NCBI RefSeq assembly: GCF_050948175.1
Contig: NW_027490150.1
Span: forward strand, 555,001 to 619,000
Source: Xylocopa sonorina
Taxonomy: Eukaryota; Arthropoda; Insecta; Hymenoptera; Apidae
Length of the DNA: 64,000 nt
Reading direction: 5' to 3'
Shown here: positions 40,130-55,338 of the stretch, one piece after another
How positions within the stretch are numbered: position 1 is the stretch's first letter
Layout of the letters: the number at the start of each line of letters is the position of its first letter
The notes under the pieces: model-generated
What the model was told of the DNA's origin: nothing
What the model saw: only the letters and a program-made list of their open reading frames with translations
The model's database searches: none
Made by a program: the position numbers and the translations under genes

Positions 40130-42420
40130 ATTCACTTTAAGTGTATGCGAGGTATACATGACACTTCGCAATGAATATAATATCTCTTCATGAAACATAG
40201 AAATGGGATGCGATACCTTGAATTTATGAAGATTTAGAACTCTGCTGCTACGATACGTAGACATCCGGAAACGCTATTTCCAAGCAAGGAAGTGTCTCAT
40301 TTACATACTTTTCAGGTGAAGACGAGTTATACATAACACTTCGCAGTGACTATTATGTCTTACCATGAAACATAGAATTGAGATGCTATATCGCGTTCTG
40401 AGAAGCATTGGAACTCTATTGCTTCGATACGTAGACATCTGCAAACGCTATTTCCTAGCAAGGAAGTGTCGCATTGACATTGTTTTCAATTGAATACAAG
40501 GTATACATGCCACTTCGCAATGAATATTATATCTTATCGTGAAACATAGAAATGAGATGCGGTATCGCGTTTTGAGAAGCATTAGAACTCTATTGCTACG
40601 ATACGTAGACATCTGCAAACGCTATTTCCAAGCAAGGAAGTGTCGCACTCAAATTCTTTGGAGTGAATACGAGGTATACATGACACTTCGCAATGAATGC
40701 CTTATCATGAAACATAGAAATGAGATGCGATATCTCGTTTTAAGAAACATTAGAACCCCATTGCTTCGATTCGTAAATGTCTGCAAACGCTACGTCCTAG
40801 AAGAAAGTATAGCATTTACACTCTTTCGATGTGAATACGAGGTATACATGACACTTCGCGATGAATATTATATTTTATCATGAAACATAGAAATGAGATG
40901 CGATATCGCGTTTTGAGAAGCATTAGAACTCCATTGCTACGATACATAGACATCTGCCAACGCTATTTCCTAGCAAGGAAGTGACGCATTATCATCCTTT
41001 TGAAGTGAGTACGAGGTATACATAACACTCCACAATGAATATTATATCTTATCATGAAACATAGAAATGAAATGCGATTTGGCGATTTAAGAAGCATTAG
41101 AACTTTATTGCTTCGATACGCAGACATGTACCAACGCTATTTCCTAGCAAGGAAGTGTCGCATTTACATTCTCTTGAAGTGAATACGAGGTACACATAGC
41201 ACTGCACAATGAATATTATATCTTATCATGAAACATAGAAATGAGATGCGCTATGGCGTTTTAAGAAGCATTTGAAATCTACTGTTACGATACGTAGATA
41301 ACTGCAAACGCTATTTCCTAGCAATGGGGTGTCACATTTACAATCATTTGAAGGGTATGAGAGGTATAGAAGAAACTTCGCAATGAATATTATATGTTAT
41401 CATGAAACATAGAAATGAGATGCGATATCTCGCCTTAAGAAGCATTAGAACTATGTTGCTTCGATACGTAGACATCTGCAGAAGCTTTTTCCTAGCAAGG
41501 AAGTGTAGCATTTACATTCTTTTGAAGTGAATACGAGGTATACATGGCACTTCGCAAAGAATATTATATATTATCTTGAAACATAGAACTGAGATGCGCT
41601 ATGGCGTTTTAAGAAGCATTTGAAATCTATTGCTACGATATGTAGATAACTGCAAACGCTATTTCCTAGAAGGAAGTGTCGCATTTACATTCTTTTGAAG
41701 TGTATGCGAGGTATAGGTGACACTTCGCAATGAATATTACATCTTAGCATGAAACATAGAAATGAGTTGCGATATCTCGCTTTAAGAAGCATTAGAACTC
41801 TATTGCTTCGACACGTAGATATCTGCCAACGCTCTTTCCTAGGAAGTAAGTGGCGCATTTACATTCACTTTAAGTGTATGCGAGGTATACATGACACTTC
41901 GCAATGAATATAATATCTCTTCATGAAACATAGAAATGGGATGCGATACCTTGAATTTATGAAGATTTAGAACTCTGCTGCTACGATACGTAGACATCCG
42001 GAAACGCTATTTCCAAGCAAGGAAGTGTCTCATTTACATACTTTTCAGGTGAAGACGAGGTATACATAACACTTCGCAGTGACTATTATGTCTTACCATG
42101 AAACATAGAAATGAGATGCTATATCGCGTTCTGAGAAGCATTAGAACTCTATTGCTACGATACGTAGACATCTGCAAACGCTATTTCCAAGCAAGGAAGT
42201 GTCGCACTCAAATTCTTTGGAGTGAATACGAGGTATACATGACACTTCGCAATGAATATTATGCCTTATCATGAAACATAGAAATGAGATGCGATATCTC
42301 GTTTTAAGAAACATTAGAACTCCATTGCTTCGATTCGTAAATGTCTGCAAACGCTACGTCCTAGCAAGAAAGTATCGCATTTACACTCTTTCGATGTGAA
42401 TACGAGGTATACATGACACT
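40130..42420. repeat. Broken duplication, 10- and 9-monomer offsets
   Basis: About 40,130-40,410 and 41,863-42,143 share the unusual monomer with CGATACCTTGAATTTATG, GACATCCGGAAACGC and TTTCAGGTGAAGACGAG, offset 1,733 bp. Next to it, 40,600-40,860 and 42,160-42,420 share GTCGCACTCAAATTCTTTGG and TTCGATTCGTAAATGTCTGC, offset 1,560 bp. The change of offset by one monomer within the same block means that a monomer was lost or gained after duplication. The 42,121-42,180 junction marks where the two halves meet. Confidence 0.75.
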
Positions 42421-45400
42421 TCGAAATGAATATTATATCTTATCATGAAACATAGAAATGAGATGCGATATCGCGTTTTAAAAGGCACTAGAACTCTATT
42501 GCTTCCATACGTAGACATCTGCCATCGCTATATCCTAGCTAGGAAGTGTCGCATTTACATTCATTTGAAGTGAATGCGAGGTATACACGACACTTCCCAA
42601 TCATTATTGTATCTTATCGTGAAACATAGAAATGAGATGCGATTTCGCGTTTTAAGAAGCATTAGAACACTATTGCTACGATGCGTAGACATCAGCAAAC
42701 GCCATTTCCTAGCAAGGAAGTGTCGCATTTACATTCATTTGAAGTGTATGCGAGGTATATGTGACACTTCGCAATGAATATTACATCTTAGCATGAAACA
42801 TAGAAATGTGATGCGATATCGCGTTTTGAGAAGCATTACAACCTTATGCTATGATACGTGGACTTCTGCAAACGCTATTTCCTAGTAAGGAAGTATCGCA
42901 TTTACATTCTTTTGAGGTGAATACGATGTAGACATAACACTTCGCAATGAACATTATATTCTATCATGAAACATAGAAATGAGATGCGATATCGCGTTTT
43001 AAGGAGCATTAAAACTCTATTGCTACGATACGTAGACATCTGCAAACGCTATTTCCTAGGATGGAAGTGGCGCATTTACATTCACTGGAAGTGTACGGGA
43101 GGTGTAAGTGACACTTCGCAATGAATATTATATCTTACAATGAAACATAGAAATGAAATGCGATATCGGGTGTTGAGAAGCATTAGAACTCTATTGCTTC
43201 GTTACGTAGATATCTGCAAACGCTATTTCCTAGCAAGGAAGTGTAGCATTTACATTCATTTGAAATGTATGCGAGGTATATGTGACACTTCGCAATGAAT
43301 ATTATATCTTGTCATGAAACATAGAAATGAGATGCGATATCGCGATTTAAAAAGCATTAGGAATCTATTGCTACGTTACGTAGACATCTGCAAACGTTAT
43401 TTAATCGCAAGGAAGTCTCGCATTTACATTCTTCTAAAGTGACTAGGAGGTATACATAACACTCCACAATGAATATTATACCTTATCACGAAACATAGAA
43501 ATGAAATACGATATCGCGATTTACGAAGCATTAGATCTCCATTGCTTCGATACAGAGACATCTGCAAACGCTATTTCCTAGCAAGGAAGTGTCGCAATTA
43601 CATTCTTTTGAAGGGAATGCGAGGTAGACATAACACTCCACAATGAATATTATATCTTATCACGAAACATAGAAATGAGATGCGTTATCCCGATTTAAGA
43701 AGCAATAGAAATCTACTTCTTCGATACGGAGAAATCTGGAAACGCTATTTCTTAGCATGGAAGTGTCGCGTTTACATTCTTTTGAAGAGAATACGAGGTA
43801 TACATTATACTTCGCAATGAATATTATATCTTATCATGAAACGTAGAAATGAGATGCGATATCGCGTTTTAAGAAGCATTAGAATTCTATTGCTACGATG
43901 CGAAGGCATCTGAAACGCTACTTCCTAGCAAGGAAGTGTCGCAGTTACATTCTTTTAAAGTGAATACGAGGTATTCATGACACTTTGCAATGAATATTGT
44001 ATCTTATCATGAAACATAGAAATGAGATGCGATATCGCGCTTTAAGAAGAATTAGAAGTCTATTGCTACGATACATAGACATCTGCAAACGCTATTTCCT
44101 AGCAAGGAAGTGACGCATTATCATTCTTTTGAAGTGAATACGAGTCATACATAACACTGCACAGTGAATATTATATCTTATCATGAAACATGGAAATGAG
44201 ATACGATATCGCGATTTAAGCAGCATTAGAACTCTATTGCTGCGAAACCTAGATATCTGCAAACGCTATTTCCTAGCAAGGAAGTGTCACGTTTACATAC
44301 TTTTGAAGTGAACACGAGGTATACATAACACTGCACAATGAATATTATATCTTATCAGTAAGCATATAAATGGGGAGCGATTTGGGGTTTAGGAAGCATT
44401 AGAACCATATTGCTTCGTTACGTACACATCTGCCATCGCTATTTCCTAGCAAGGAAGTGTCGCATTTACATTCATTTGAAGTGTATGCGAGGTATTCAAG
44501 ACAATTCGCAATGAATATTAAATCTAATCATGAAACATAGAAATGAGCTGCGATATCGCTTTTTAGAAGGATTTGAACTCCAATGCTACGATACGTAGAC
44601 ATCTGCAAACGCTATTTCCTAGCAAGGAAGTGTCGCATTTGCATCCATTTGAAGTCTATGCGAGGTATACATGACACTTCGCAATGAATATTATATCTTA
44701 TCATGAAACATAGAAATGATATGCGATATCGCGTTTTAAGAAGCGTTAGAACTCTTGCTACGATACGTAGACATCTGCAAACGCTATTTCCTAGCAAGGA
44801 AGTGTCGCATTTACATTCTTGTTAAGTGAATATGAGGTATACATAACGCTCCACAGTGAATATTATATCTTATCATGAGACATATAAATGTGATGCGATA
44901 TCGCGTTTTAAGTAGCATTAGAACTCTATTGCTTCGATACCTTGACATCTGGAAACGCTATTTCCTAGAAAGGAAGTGTCGCATTGACATTCTTTTGAAG
45001 TGAATACGAGGAATACATAATACTCCTCAATGAATATTATATCTTATCATGAAACATAGAAATGAGGTGCAATATCGTGATTTAAGAAGCATTAGAACTC
45101 TAATGCTACGATACGTACACATCTGCAATTGCTACTTCCTAGCAAGGAAGTGTCGCATTTACATTCTTTGGTAAGGAATACGAGGTATATATAACAATTG
45201 GCAATGAATTTTATATCTTATCATGAAACACAGAAACGTGATGCGATATGACGATTTAAGAAGCTTTAGGATTCTATCGCTTCGGTACGTAGACATCTGC
45301 AAACGCAATTTAAAAGCAAGGAAGTGTCGCATTTATATTCATGTGAAGTGTATCCGAGGTATACATGACGCTTCGAAATGAATATTATATCTTATCATGA

Positions 45401-45590
45401 AACATAGAAATGAGATGCGATATCGCGTTTTGAGAAGCATTAGAACCCTATTGCTTCGTTGCGTAGACATCTGGAAACGCTATTTCCTAGCAAGGAAGTG
45501 TCGCATTTACATTCATTTGAAGTGTAGACGAGATATACATAACACTACACAATGAATATTATATCTTATCATGAAACGTAGAATTGAGGT

Positions 45591-48500
45591 GCGATATCGC
45601 GATTTAAGAAGCATTAGAACTCCCTTGCTTCGATACGTAGACATCTGCAAACGCTATTTCCTATCAAGGAAGTGTCGCATTTACATGCTTTGAAAGGAAT
45701 ACGAGGTATACATGACACTTCGTAATAAATATTATGTCTTATAATGAAACATAGAAATGAGATGCGATATCGCGTTTTGAGATGCATTAGAATTCTAATG
45801 CTACGATACGTAGTCATCTGCAAACGCTATTTCCTAGCAAGGAAGTGTCCCATTTACATTCATTTGTAGTGCATGCGAGGAATACATGACACTTCGCAAT
45901 GAATATTATATCTTATCATGATATATTGAAATGAGATTCGTTATCGCGTTTTAAGAAGCGTTAGAATTCTATTGCTTCGATAAGTAGGCATCTGCAAACG
46001 CTATTTCGTAGCAAGGAAGTGTCGCATTTACATTCTTTTGAAGCGAATACGAGGTATACATAGCAATCCACAATGAATATTATATCTTATCACGAAACAT
46101 ACAAATGAGATGCGATATCGCGATTTAAGAAGCATTAGAACACCATTGCTTCAATACGTAGATGTCTGCAAACGCCATTTCCTAGCGAGGAAGAGTCGCA
46201 CTTACTTTCTTTTGAAGTGAATACGAGGTATACATAACACTGCACATTGAATATTATATCTTATCATGAAACATAGAAATGAGATGCAATATCGCGATTT
46301 ATGAAGCATTAGAACTCTATTGCTTCCATACGTAGACATCTGCAAAAGCAACTTCTAGCAAGGAAGTGTCGTACTTACATTCTATTGAATGGTATACGAG
46401 GTACACATGACACTTCGCAATGAATATTATATCTTCTCCTGAAACAGAAATGAGGTGCGATATCTCGTTTTACGAAACATTAATTCTCTATTGCTACGAT
46501 ACGTAGATATCTGCAGACGCTATATCCTAGGAAGGATGTGTCGCATTTACATTCTTTTGAAGTGAGTACGAGGTATACATAACACGCCACAATGACTATT
46601 ATATCTTATCATGAAACATCGAAATGAGAAGCGATTTCGCGTTTTAAGATGCATTAGAACTCTATTGCTACGAAACGTAGACATCTGCAGATGCTATTTC
46701 CTAGCAAGGATGTGTCGCATTATCATTCTTTTGAAGTGAATACGAGGAATAAATAACAATCCACAATGCATATTATACCTGATCACGAAACATAGAAATG
46801 AGATGCGATATCGCGATTTAAGAAGCATTAGAACTCTATTGCTTCGATACGGAGACATCTACAAACGCTATTTCCTGGTAAGGAAGTGTCGCATTTCCAT
46901 TCTTTTGAAGTGAATACGAGGTATACATGACACTTCGCAATGAATATTATATCTTATCACGAAACTTAGAAATGAGATCCGACGTCTCGTCTTACGAAGC
47001 GTTAGAACTGTATTGTTTCGATACGTAGACATCTTGAAACGCTATTTCCTAGCAATGAAGTATCGCATTTACACTCTTTTGAAGTGAATACGTTGTATAC
47101 ATGACACTTCGCAATGAATATTATATCTTACCATGAAACATAGAAATGAGATGCGGTATAGCGAATTAAGAATCGTTAGAACTCTATTGCTACGATACTT
47201 AGACATTTGCAAACGCTATTTCCTAGCAAGGAAGTGACGCATTTACATTCTTTTAAAGTGAATACGAGGTATACATAACATTGCACAATGAATATTGTAT
47301 CTTATCATGATACATATAAATGAGATGCGATATCGCGTTTTAAGAAGCATTAGAACACTATTGCTTCGATACCTAGATATCTGCAAACGCTGCTTCCTAG
47401 CAAGGAAGTGTCGCATCTACATTCCTTTGAAGTGAATACGAGGTATACATGACACTCCGCAATGAATATTATATCTTATCAGGAAACATAGAAATGAGAT
47501 GCGATATCGCTATTTAAGAAGCAATAGATCTCTATTGCTTCAATACGTAGACATCTGCCAACGCTATTTCCTAGCAAGGAAGTGTCGCATTTACATTCTC
47601 CTGAAGTGAGTACGAGGTATACATAACACTGCACAATGAATATTATATCTTATCATGAAACATAGAAATGAGATGCCTAATCGCGATTTTAAAAACATTA
47701 GAACTCTATTGCTATGATACATAGGCATCTGCAAACGCTACTTCCTAGCAAGGAAGTGACGCATTATCATTCTTTTGAAGTGAATACGAGGTATACATAA
47801 CATTGCACAATGAATATTGTATCTTATCGTGATACATATAAATGAGATGCGATATCGCGATTTAAGCGGCATTAGAACACTATTGCTCCGATACCTAGAT
47901 ATCTGCAACCGCTGCTTCCTAGCAAGGAAGTGTCGCATCTACATTCCTTTGAAGTGAATACGAGGTATACATGACACTCCGCAATGAATATTATATCTTA
48001 TCATGAAACATAGAAATGAGATGCGATATCGCTATTTAAGAAGCAATAGATCTCTATTGCTTCAATACGTAGACATCTGCCAACGCTATTTCCTAGCAAG
48101 GAAGTGTCGCATTTACATTCTCCTGAAGTGAGTACGAGGTATACATAACACTGCACAATGAATATTATATCTTATCATGAAACATAGAAATGAGATGCGA
48201 TATCGCGATTTAAGAACCATTAGAACTCTGTTGCTTCGATACGTACACATCTGCCATCGATATATACTAGCAAGGAAGTGACGCATTTACATTCATTTGA
48301 AGTGTATGCGAGGTATACATGACAATTGGCAATGAATACTATATCCTAACATGAAACATAGATATGAGATGCGATATCGCGTTCTAAGTAGCATTAGAAC
48401 TCTATTGCTTCGATACGTAGACATCTGCAGACGCTATTTCCTAGCAAGGAAGTGTCGCATTTACTATCTCTTGAAGTGAATACGAGGTATACATAACACT

Positions 48501-50464
48501 CCACAACGAATATTATATCGTATCATGAAACATAGAAATGAGATGCGATATCGCGATTTAAGAACCATTAGAACTCTGTTGCTTCGATACGTACACATCT
48601 GCCATCGATATATACTAGCAAGGAAGTGACGCATTTACATTCATTTGAAGTGTATGCGAGGTATACATGACACTTCGCAATGAATATTGTATCTTATCAT
48701 GAAACATAGAAATGAGATGCGATATCGCGTTTTAAGAAGCATTAGAACTCTATTGCTTCGATACGTAGAGATCTGGAAACGCTGTTTCCTAGAAAGGAAG
48801 TGTCGGATTTACATTCATTTGAAGTGTATGCGAGGTATACATGACACTTCGCATTGAATATTATACCTTATCATGAAACATAGAAATCTGATGCGATATC
48901 GCGTTTTAAGAAGCATTAGACCTATATTGCTACGATACGTAGATATCTGCAAACGCTTTTTCCTAGCATGGAAGTGTCGCATTTACATTCATTTGAAGTG
49001 TATGCGAGGTATACAAGACACTTCGCAATGAATATTATATCTTATCATGAAATATAGAAATGAAATGCGATATCGCGATTTAAGATGCATTTGGGCTCTA
49101 CTGCTTCGATACGTAGGTATCTGCAAACGCCATTTCCTAGCAAGGAAGTGACGCATTATCATTCTTTTGAAGTGAATACGAGGTATATATAACATTGCAC
49201 AATGAACATTATATCTTATCGTGATACATATAAATGAGAAGCGATATCGCTATTTAAGCGGCATTAGAACACTATTGCTTCGATACCTAGATATCTGCAA
49301 ACGCTGCTTCCTAGCAAGGAAGTGTCGCATCTACATTCCTTTGAAGTGAATACGAGGTATACATGACACTCCGCAATGAATATTATATCTTATCATGAAA
49401 CATAGAAATGAGATGCGATATCGCGATTTAAGAAGCATTAGAACTCTACTGCTACGATACGTAGACATCTGCGAACGCTATTTCCTAGCATGGAAGTGCC
49501 GTATTTACATTCGTTTGAAGTGAAGACGAGGTATACATGACACTTCGCAATGAATATTATATCTTATTATGAAAGATAGAAATGAGATGCGATATCGCGT
49601 TTTAAGAAGCATTAGAACTCTATTGCTACGATACGTAGATATCTGCAAACGCTATTTCCAAGCATAGAAGTGTCGGATTTATATTCTTTTGAAGTGAATA
49701 CGAGGTATACATGACACTTCGCAATGAATATTATATTTTATCATGAAACAACGAAATGAGATGCGATATCGCGTTTATGAAAAATTAGAACTATATTGCT
49801 ACGATACATAGACATCTGCAAGCGCTATATCCTAGCAAGGAAGTGACGCATTATCATTCTTTTGAAGTGAATACGAGGTATACATAACACTGCACAATGA
49901 ATATTTTATCTTATCATGAAACATAGAAATGAGATGCGATATCGCGATTTAAGCAGCATTAGAACTCTATTTCTTCGATACGTAGACATGTGCAAACGCT
50001 ACTTCCTTGCAAGGAAGTGTCGCATTTACATTCTTTTGAAGTGCATACGAAGTATACATGACACTCCGCAATGAATATTATATCTTATCATGAAACACAG
50101 AAATGAGATGCGATATCGCGATTTAAGAAGCATTAGAACTCTACTGCTACGATACGTAGACATCTGCAAACGCTACTTCCTAGCATGGAAGTGCCGCATT
50201 TACATTCATTTGTAGTGTATGCGAGGTATACATGGCAATTGGCAATGAATACTATATCCTATCATGAATCATAGATATGAGATGCGATATCGCGTTTTAA
50301 GTAGCATTAGAACTCTATTGCTACGATACGCAGACATCTGGAAACCCTACTTCCTAGCAGGGAATTGCCGCGATTTCATTCGTTTGAAGTGTGTGCGAGG
50401 TATACACTTCGGATCAAACTTCGCACTTATTATTATATCTTATTATGAAACATAGAAATGAGAT
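45591..50464. repeat. 28-monomer higher-order repeat, copy 1 (4,874 bp)
   Basis: This is the first of three successive copies of a 28-monomer block. It begins at GCGATATCGCGATTTAAG with the rare AGAACTCCCTTGC and ends with the marker monomer near 50,230-50,464. That monomer has GGAATTGCCGCGATTTCATT and TACACTTCGGATCAAACTTC, a roughly ten-base insertion seen nowhere outside this HOR family. The block itself contains an internal three-monomer duplication (47,250-47,770 and 47,772-48,290, offset 522) and a two-monomer one (48,211 and 48,559, offset 348), showing growth at several scales. Confidence 0.95.
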
Positions 50465-53400
50465 GCGATATCGCGATTTAAGAAGCATTAGAACTCCCTT
50501 GCTTCGATACGTAGACATCTGCAAACGCTATTTCCTATCAAGGAAGTGTCGCATTTACATGCTTTGAAAGGAATACGAGGTATACATGACACTTCGTAAT
50601 AAATATTATGTCTTATAATGAAACATAGAAATGAGATGCGATATCGCGTTTTGAGATGCATTAGAATTCTAATGCTACGATACGTAGTCATCTGCAAACG
50701 CTATTTCCTAGCAAGGAAGTGTCCCATTTACATTCATTTGTAGTGCATGCGAGGAATACATGACACTTCGCAATGAATATTATATCTTATCATGATATAT
50801 TGAAATGAGATTCGTTATCGCGTTTTAAGAAGCGTTAGAATTCTATTGCTTCGATAAGTAGGCATCTGCAAACGCTATTTCGTAGCAAGGAAGTGTCGCA
50901 TTTACATTCTTTTGAAGCGAATACGAGGTATACATAGCAATCCACAATGAATATTATATCTTATCACGAAACATACAAATGAGATGCGATATCGCGATTT
51001 AAGAAGCATTAGAACACCATTGCTTCAATACGTAGATGTCTGCAAACGCCATTTCCTAGCGAGGAAGAGTCGCACTTACTTTCTTTTGAAGTGAATACGA
51101 GGTATACATAACACTGCACATTGAATATTATATCTTATCATGAAACATAGAAATGAGATGCAATATCGCGATTTATGAAGCATTAGAACTCTATTGCTTC
51201 CATACGTAGACATCTGCAAAAGCAACTTCTAGCAAGGAAGTGTCGTACTTACATTCTATTGAATGGTATACGAGGTACACATGACACTTCGCAATGAATA
51301 TTATATCTTCTCCTGAAACAGAAATGAGGTGCGATATCTCGTTTTACGAAACATTAATTCTCTATTGCTACGATACGTAGATATCTGCAGACGCTATATC
51401 CTAGGAAGGATGTGTCGCATTTACATTCTTTTGAAGTGAGTACGAGGTATACATAACACGCCACAATGACTATTATATCTTATCATGAAACATCGAAATG
51501 AGAAGCGATTTCGCGTTTTAAGATGCATTAGAACTCTATTGCTACGAAACGTAGACATCTGCAGATGCTATTTCCTAGCAAGGATGTGTCGCATTATCAT
51601 TCTTTTGAAGTGAATACGAGGAATAAATAACAATCCACAATGCATATTATACCTGATCACGAAACATAGAAATGAGATGCGATATCGCGATTTAAGAAGC
51701 ATTAGAACTCTATTGCTTCGATACGGAGACATCTACAAACGCTATTTCCTGGTAAGGAAGTGTCGCATTTCCATTCTTTTGAAGTGAATACGAGGTATAC
51801 ATGACACTTCGCAATGAATATTATATCTTATCACGAAACTTAGAAATGAGATCCGACGTCTCGTCTTACGAAGCGTTAGAACTGTATTGTTTCGATACGT
51901 AGACATCTTGAAACGCTATTTCCTAGCAATGAAGTATCGCATTTACACTCTTTTGAAGTGAATACGTTGTATACATGACACTTCGCAATGAATATTATAT
52001 CTTACCATGAAACATAGAAATGAGATGCGGTATAGCGAATTAAGAATCGTTAGAACTCTATTGCTACGATACTTAGACATTTGCAAACGCTATTTCCTAG
52101 CAAGGAAGTGACGCATTTACATTCTTTTAAAGTGAATACGAGGTATACATAACATTGCACAATGAATATTGTATCTTATCATGATACATATAAATGAGAT
52201 GCGATATCGCGTTTTAAGAAGCATTAGAACACTATTGCTTCGATACCTAGATATCTGCAAACGCTGCTTCCTAGCAAGGAAGTGTCGCATCTACATTCCT
52301 TTGAAGTGAATACGAGGTATACATGACACTCCGCAATGAATATTATATCTTATCAGGAAACATAGAAATGAGATGCGATATCGCTATTTAAGAAGCAATA
52401 GATCTCTATTGCTTCAATACGTAGACATCTGCCAACGCTATTTCCTAGCAAGGAAGTGTCGCATTTACATTCTCCTGAAGTGAGTACGAGGTATACATAA
52501 CACTGCACAATGAATATTATATCTTATCATGAAACATAGAAATGAGATGCCTAATCGCGATTTTAAAAACATTAGAACTCTATTGCTATGATACATAGGC
52601 ATCTGCAAACGCTACTTCCTAGCAAGGAAGTGACGCATTATCATTCTTTTGAAGTGAATACGAGGTATACATAACATTGCACAATGAATATTGTATCTTA
52701 TCGTGATACATATAAATGAGATGCGATATCGCGATTTAAGCGGCATTAGAACACTATTGCTCCGATACCTAGATATCTGCAACCGCTGCTTCCTAGCAAG
52801 GAAGTGTCGCATCTACATTCCTTTGAAGTGAATACGAGGTATACATGACACTCCGCAATGAATATTATATCTTATCATGAAACATAGAAATGAGATGCGA
52901 TATCGCTATTTAAGAAGCAATAGATCTCTATTGCTTCAATACGTAGACATCTGCCAACGCTATTTCCTAGCAAGGAAGTGTCGCATTTACATTCTCCTGA
53001 AGTGAGTACGAGGTATACATAACACTGCACAATGAATATTATATCTTATCATGAAACATAGAAATGAGATGCGATATCGCGATTTAAGAACCATTAGAAC
53101 TCTGTTGCTTCGATACGTACACATCTGCCATCGATATATACTAGCAAGGAAGTGACGCATTTACATTCATTTGAAGTGTATGCGAGGTATACATGACAAT
53201 TGGCAATGAATACTATATCCTAACATGAAACATAGATATGAGATGCGATATCGCGTTCTAAGTAGCATTAGAACTCTATTGCTTCGATACGTAGACATCT
53301 GCAGACGCTATTTCCTAGCAAGGAAGTGTCGCATTTACTATCTCTTGAAGTGAATACGAGGTATACATAACACTCCACAACGAATATTATATCGTATCAT

Positions 53401-55338
53401 GAAACATAGAAATGAGATGCGATATCGCGATTTAAGAACCATTAGAACTCTGTTGCTTCGATACGTACACATCTGCCATCGATATATACTAGCAAGGAAG
53501 TGACGCATTTACATTCATTTGAAGTGTATGCGAGGTATACATGACACTTCGCAATGAATATTGTATCTTATCATGAAACATAGAAATGAGATGCGATATC
53601 GCGTTTTAAGAAGCATTAGAACTCTATTGCTTCGATACGTAGAGATCTGGAAACGCTGTTTCCTAGAAAGGAAGTGTCGGATTTACATTCATTTGAAGTG
53701 TATGCGAGGTATACATGACACTTCGCATTGAATATTATACCTTATCATGAAACATAGAAATCTGATGCGATATCGCGTTTTAAGAAGCATTAGACCTATA
53801 TTGCTACGATACGTAGATATCTGCAAACGCTTTTTCCTAGCATGGAAGTGTCGCATTTACATTCATTTGAAGTGTATGCGAGGTATACAAGACACTTCGC
53901 AATGAATATTATATCTTATCATGAAATATAGAAATGAAATGCGATATCGCGATTTAAGATGCATTTGGGCTCTACTGCTTCGATACGTAGGTATCTGCAA
54001 ACGCCATTTCCTAGCAAGGAAGTGACGCATTATCATTCTTTTGAAGTGAATACGAGGTATATATAACATTGCACAATGAACATTATATCTTATCGTGATA
54101 CATATAAATGAGAAGCGATATCGCTATTTAAGCGGCATTAGAACACTATTGCTTCGATACCTAGATATCTGCAAACGCTGCTTCCTAGCAAGGAAGTGTC
54201 GCATCTACATTCCTTTGAAGTGAATACGAGGTATACATGACACTCCGCAATGAATATTATATCTTATCATGAAACATAGAAATGAGATGCGATATCGCGA
54301 TTTAAGAAGCATTAGAACTCTACTGCTACGATACGTAGACATCTGCGAACGCTATTTCCTAGCATGGAAGTGCCGTATTTACATTCGTTTGAAGTGAAGA
54401 CGAGGTATACATGACACTTCGCAATGAATATTATATCTTATTATGAAAGATAGAAATGAGATGCGATATCGCGTTTTAAGAAGCATTAGAACTCTATTGC
54501 TACGATACGTAGATATCTGCAAACGCTATTTCCAAGCATAGAAGTGTCGGATTTATATTCTTTTGAAGTGAATACGAGGTATACATGACACTTCGCAATG
54601 AATATTATATTTTATCATGAAACAACGAAATGAGATGCGATATCGCGTTTATGAAAAATTAGAACTATATTGCTACGATACATAGACATCTGCAAGCGCT
54701 ATATCCTAGCAAGGAAGTGACGCATTATCATTCTTTTGAAGTGAATACGAGGTATACATAACACTGCACAATGAATATTTTATCTTATCATGAAACATAG
54801 AAATGAGATGCGATATCGCGATTTAAGCAGCATTAGAACTCTATTTCTTCGATACGTAGACATGTGCAAACGCTACTTCCTTGCAAGGAAGTGTCGCATT
54901 TACATTCTTTTGAAGTGCATACGAAGTATACATGACACTCCGCAATGAATATTATATCTTATCATGAAACACAGAAATGAGATGCGATATCGCGATTTAA
55001 GAAGCATTAGAACTCTACTGCTACGATACGTAGACATCTGCAAACGCTACTTCCTAGCATGGAAGTGCCGCATTTACATTCATTTGTAGTGTATGCGAGG
55101 TATACATGGCAATTGGCAATGAATACTATATCCTATCATGAATCATAGATATGAGATGCGATATCGCGTTTTAAGTAGCATTAGAACTCTATTGCTACGA
55201 TACGCAGACATCTGGAAACCCTACTTCCTAGCAGGGAATTGCCGCGATTTCATTCGTTTGAAGTGTGTGCGAGGTATACACTTCGGATCAAACTTCGCAC
55301 TTATTATTATATCTTATTATGAAACATAGAAATGAGAT
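50465..55338. repeat. 28-monomer higher-order repeat, copy 2 (4,874 bp)
   Basis: This is the second copy. In all stretches I compared with copy 1 at offset 4,874, including 45,841-46,200, 47,250-48,300 and 49,850-50,464, I found no difference. This is either a very recent unequal crossover or a duplicated path in the assembly. Confidence 0.95.
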
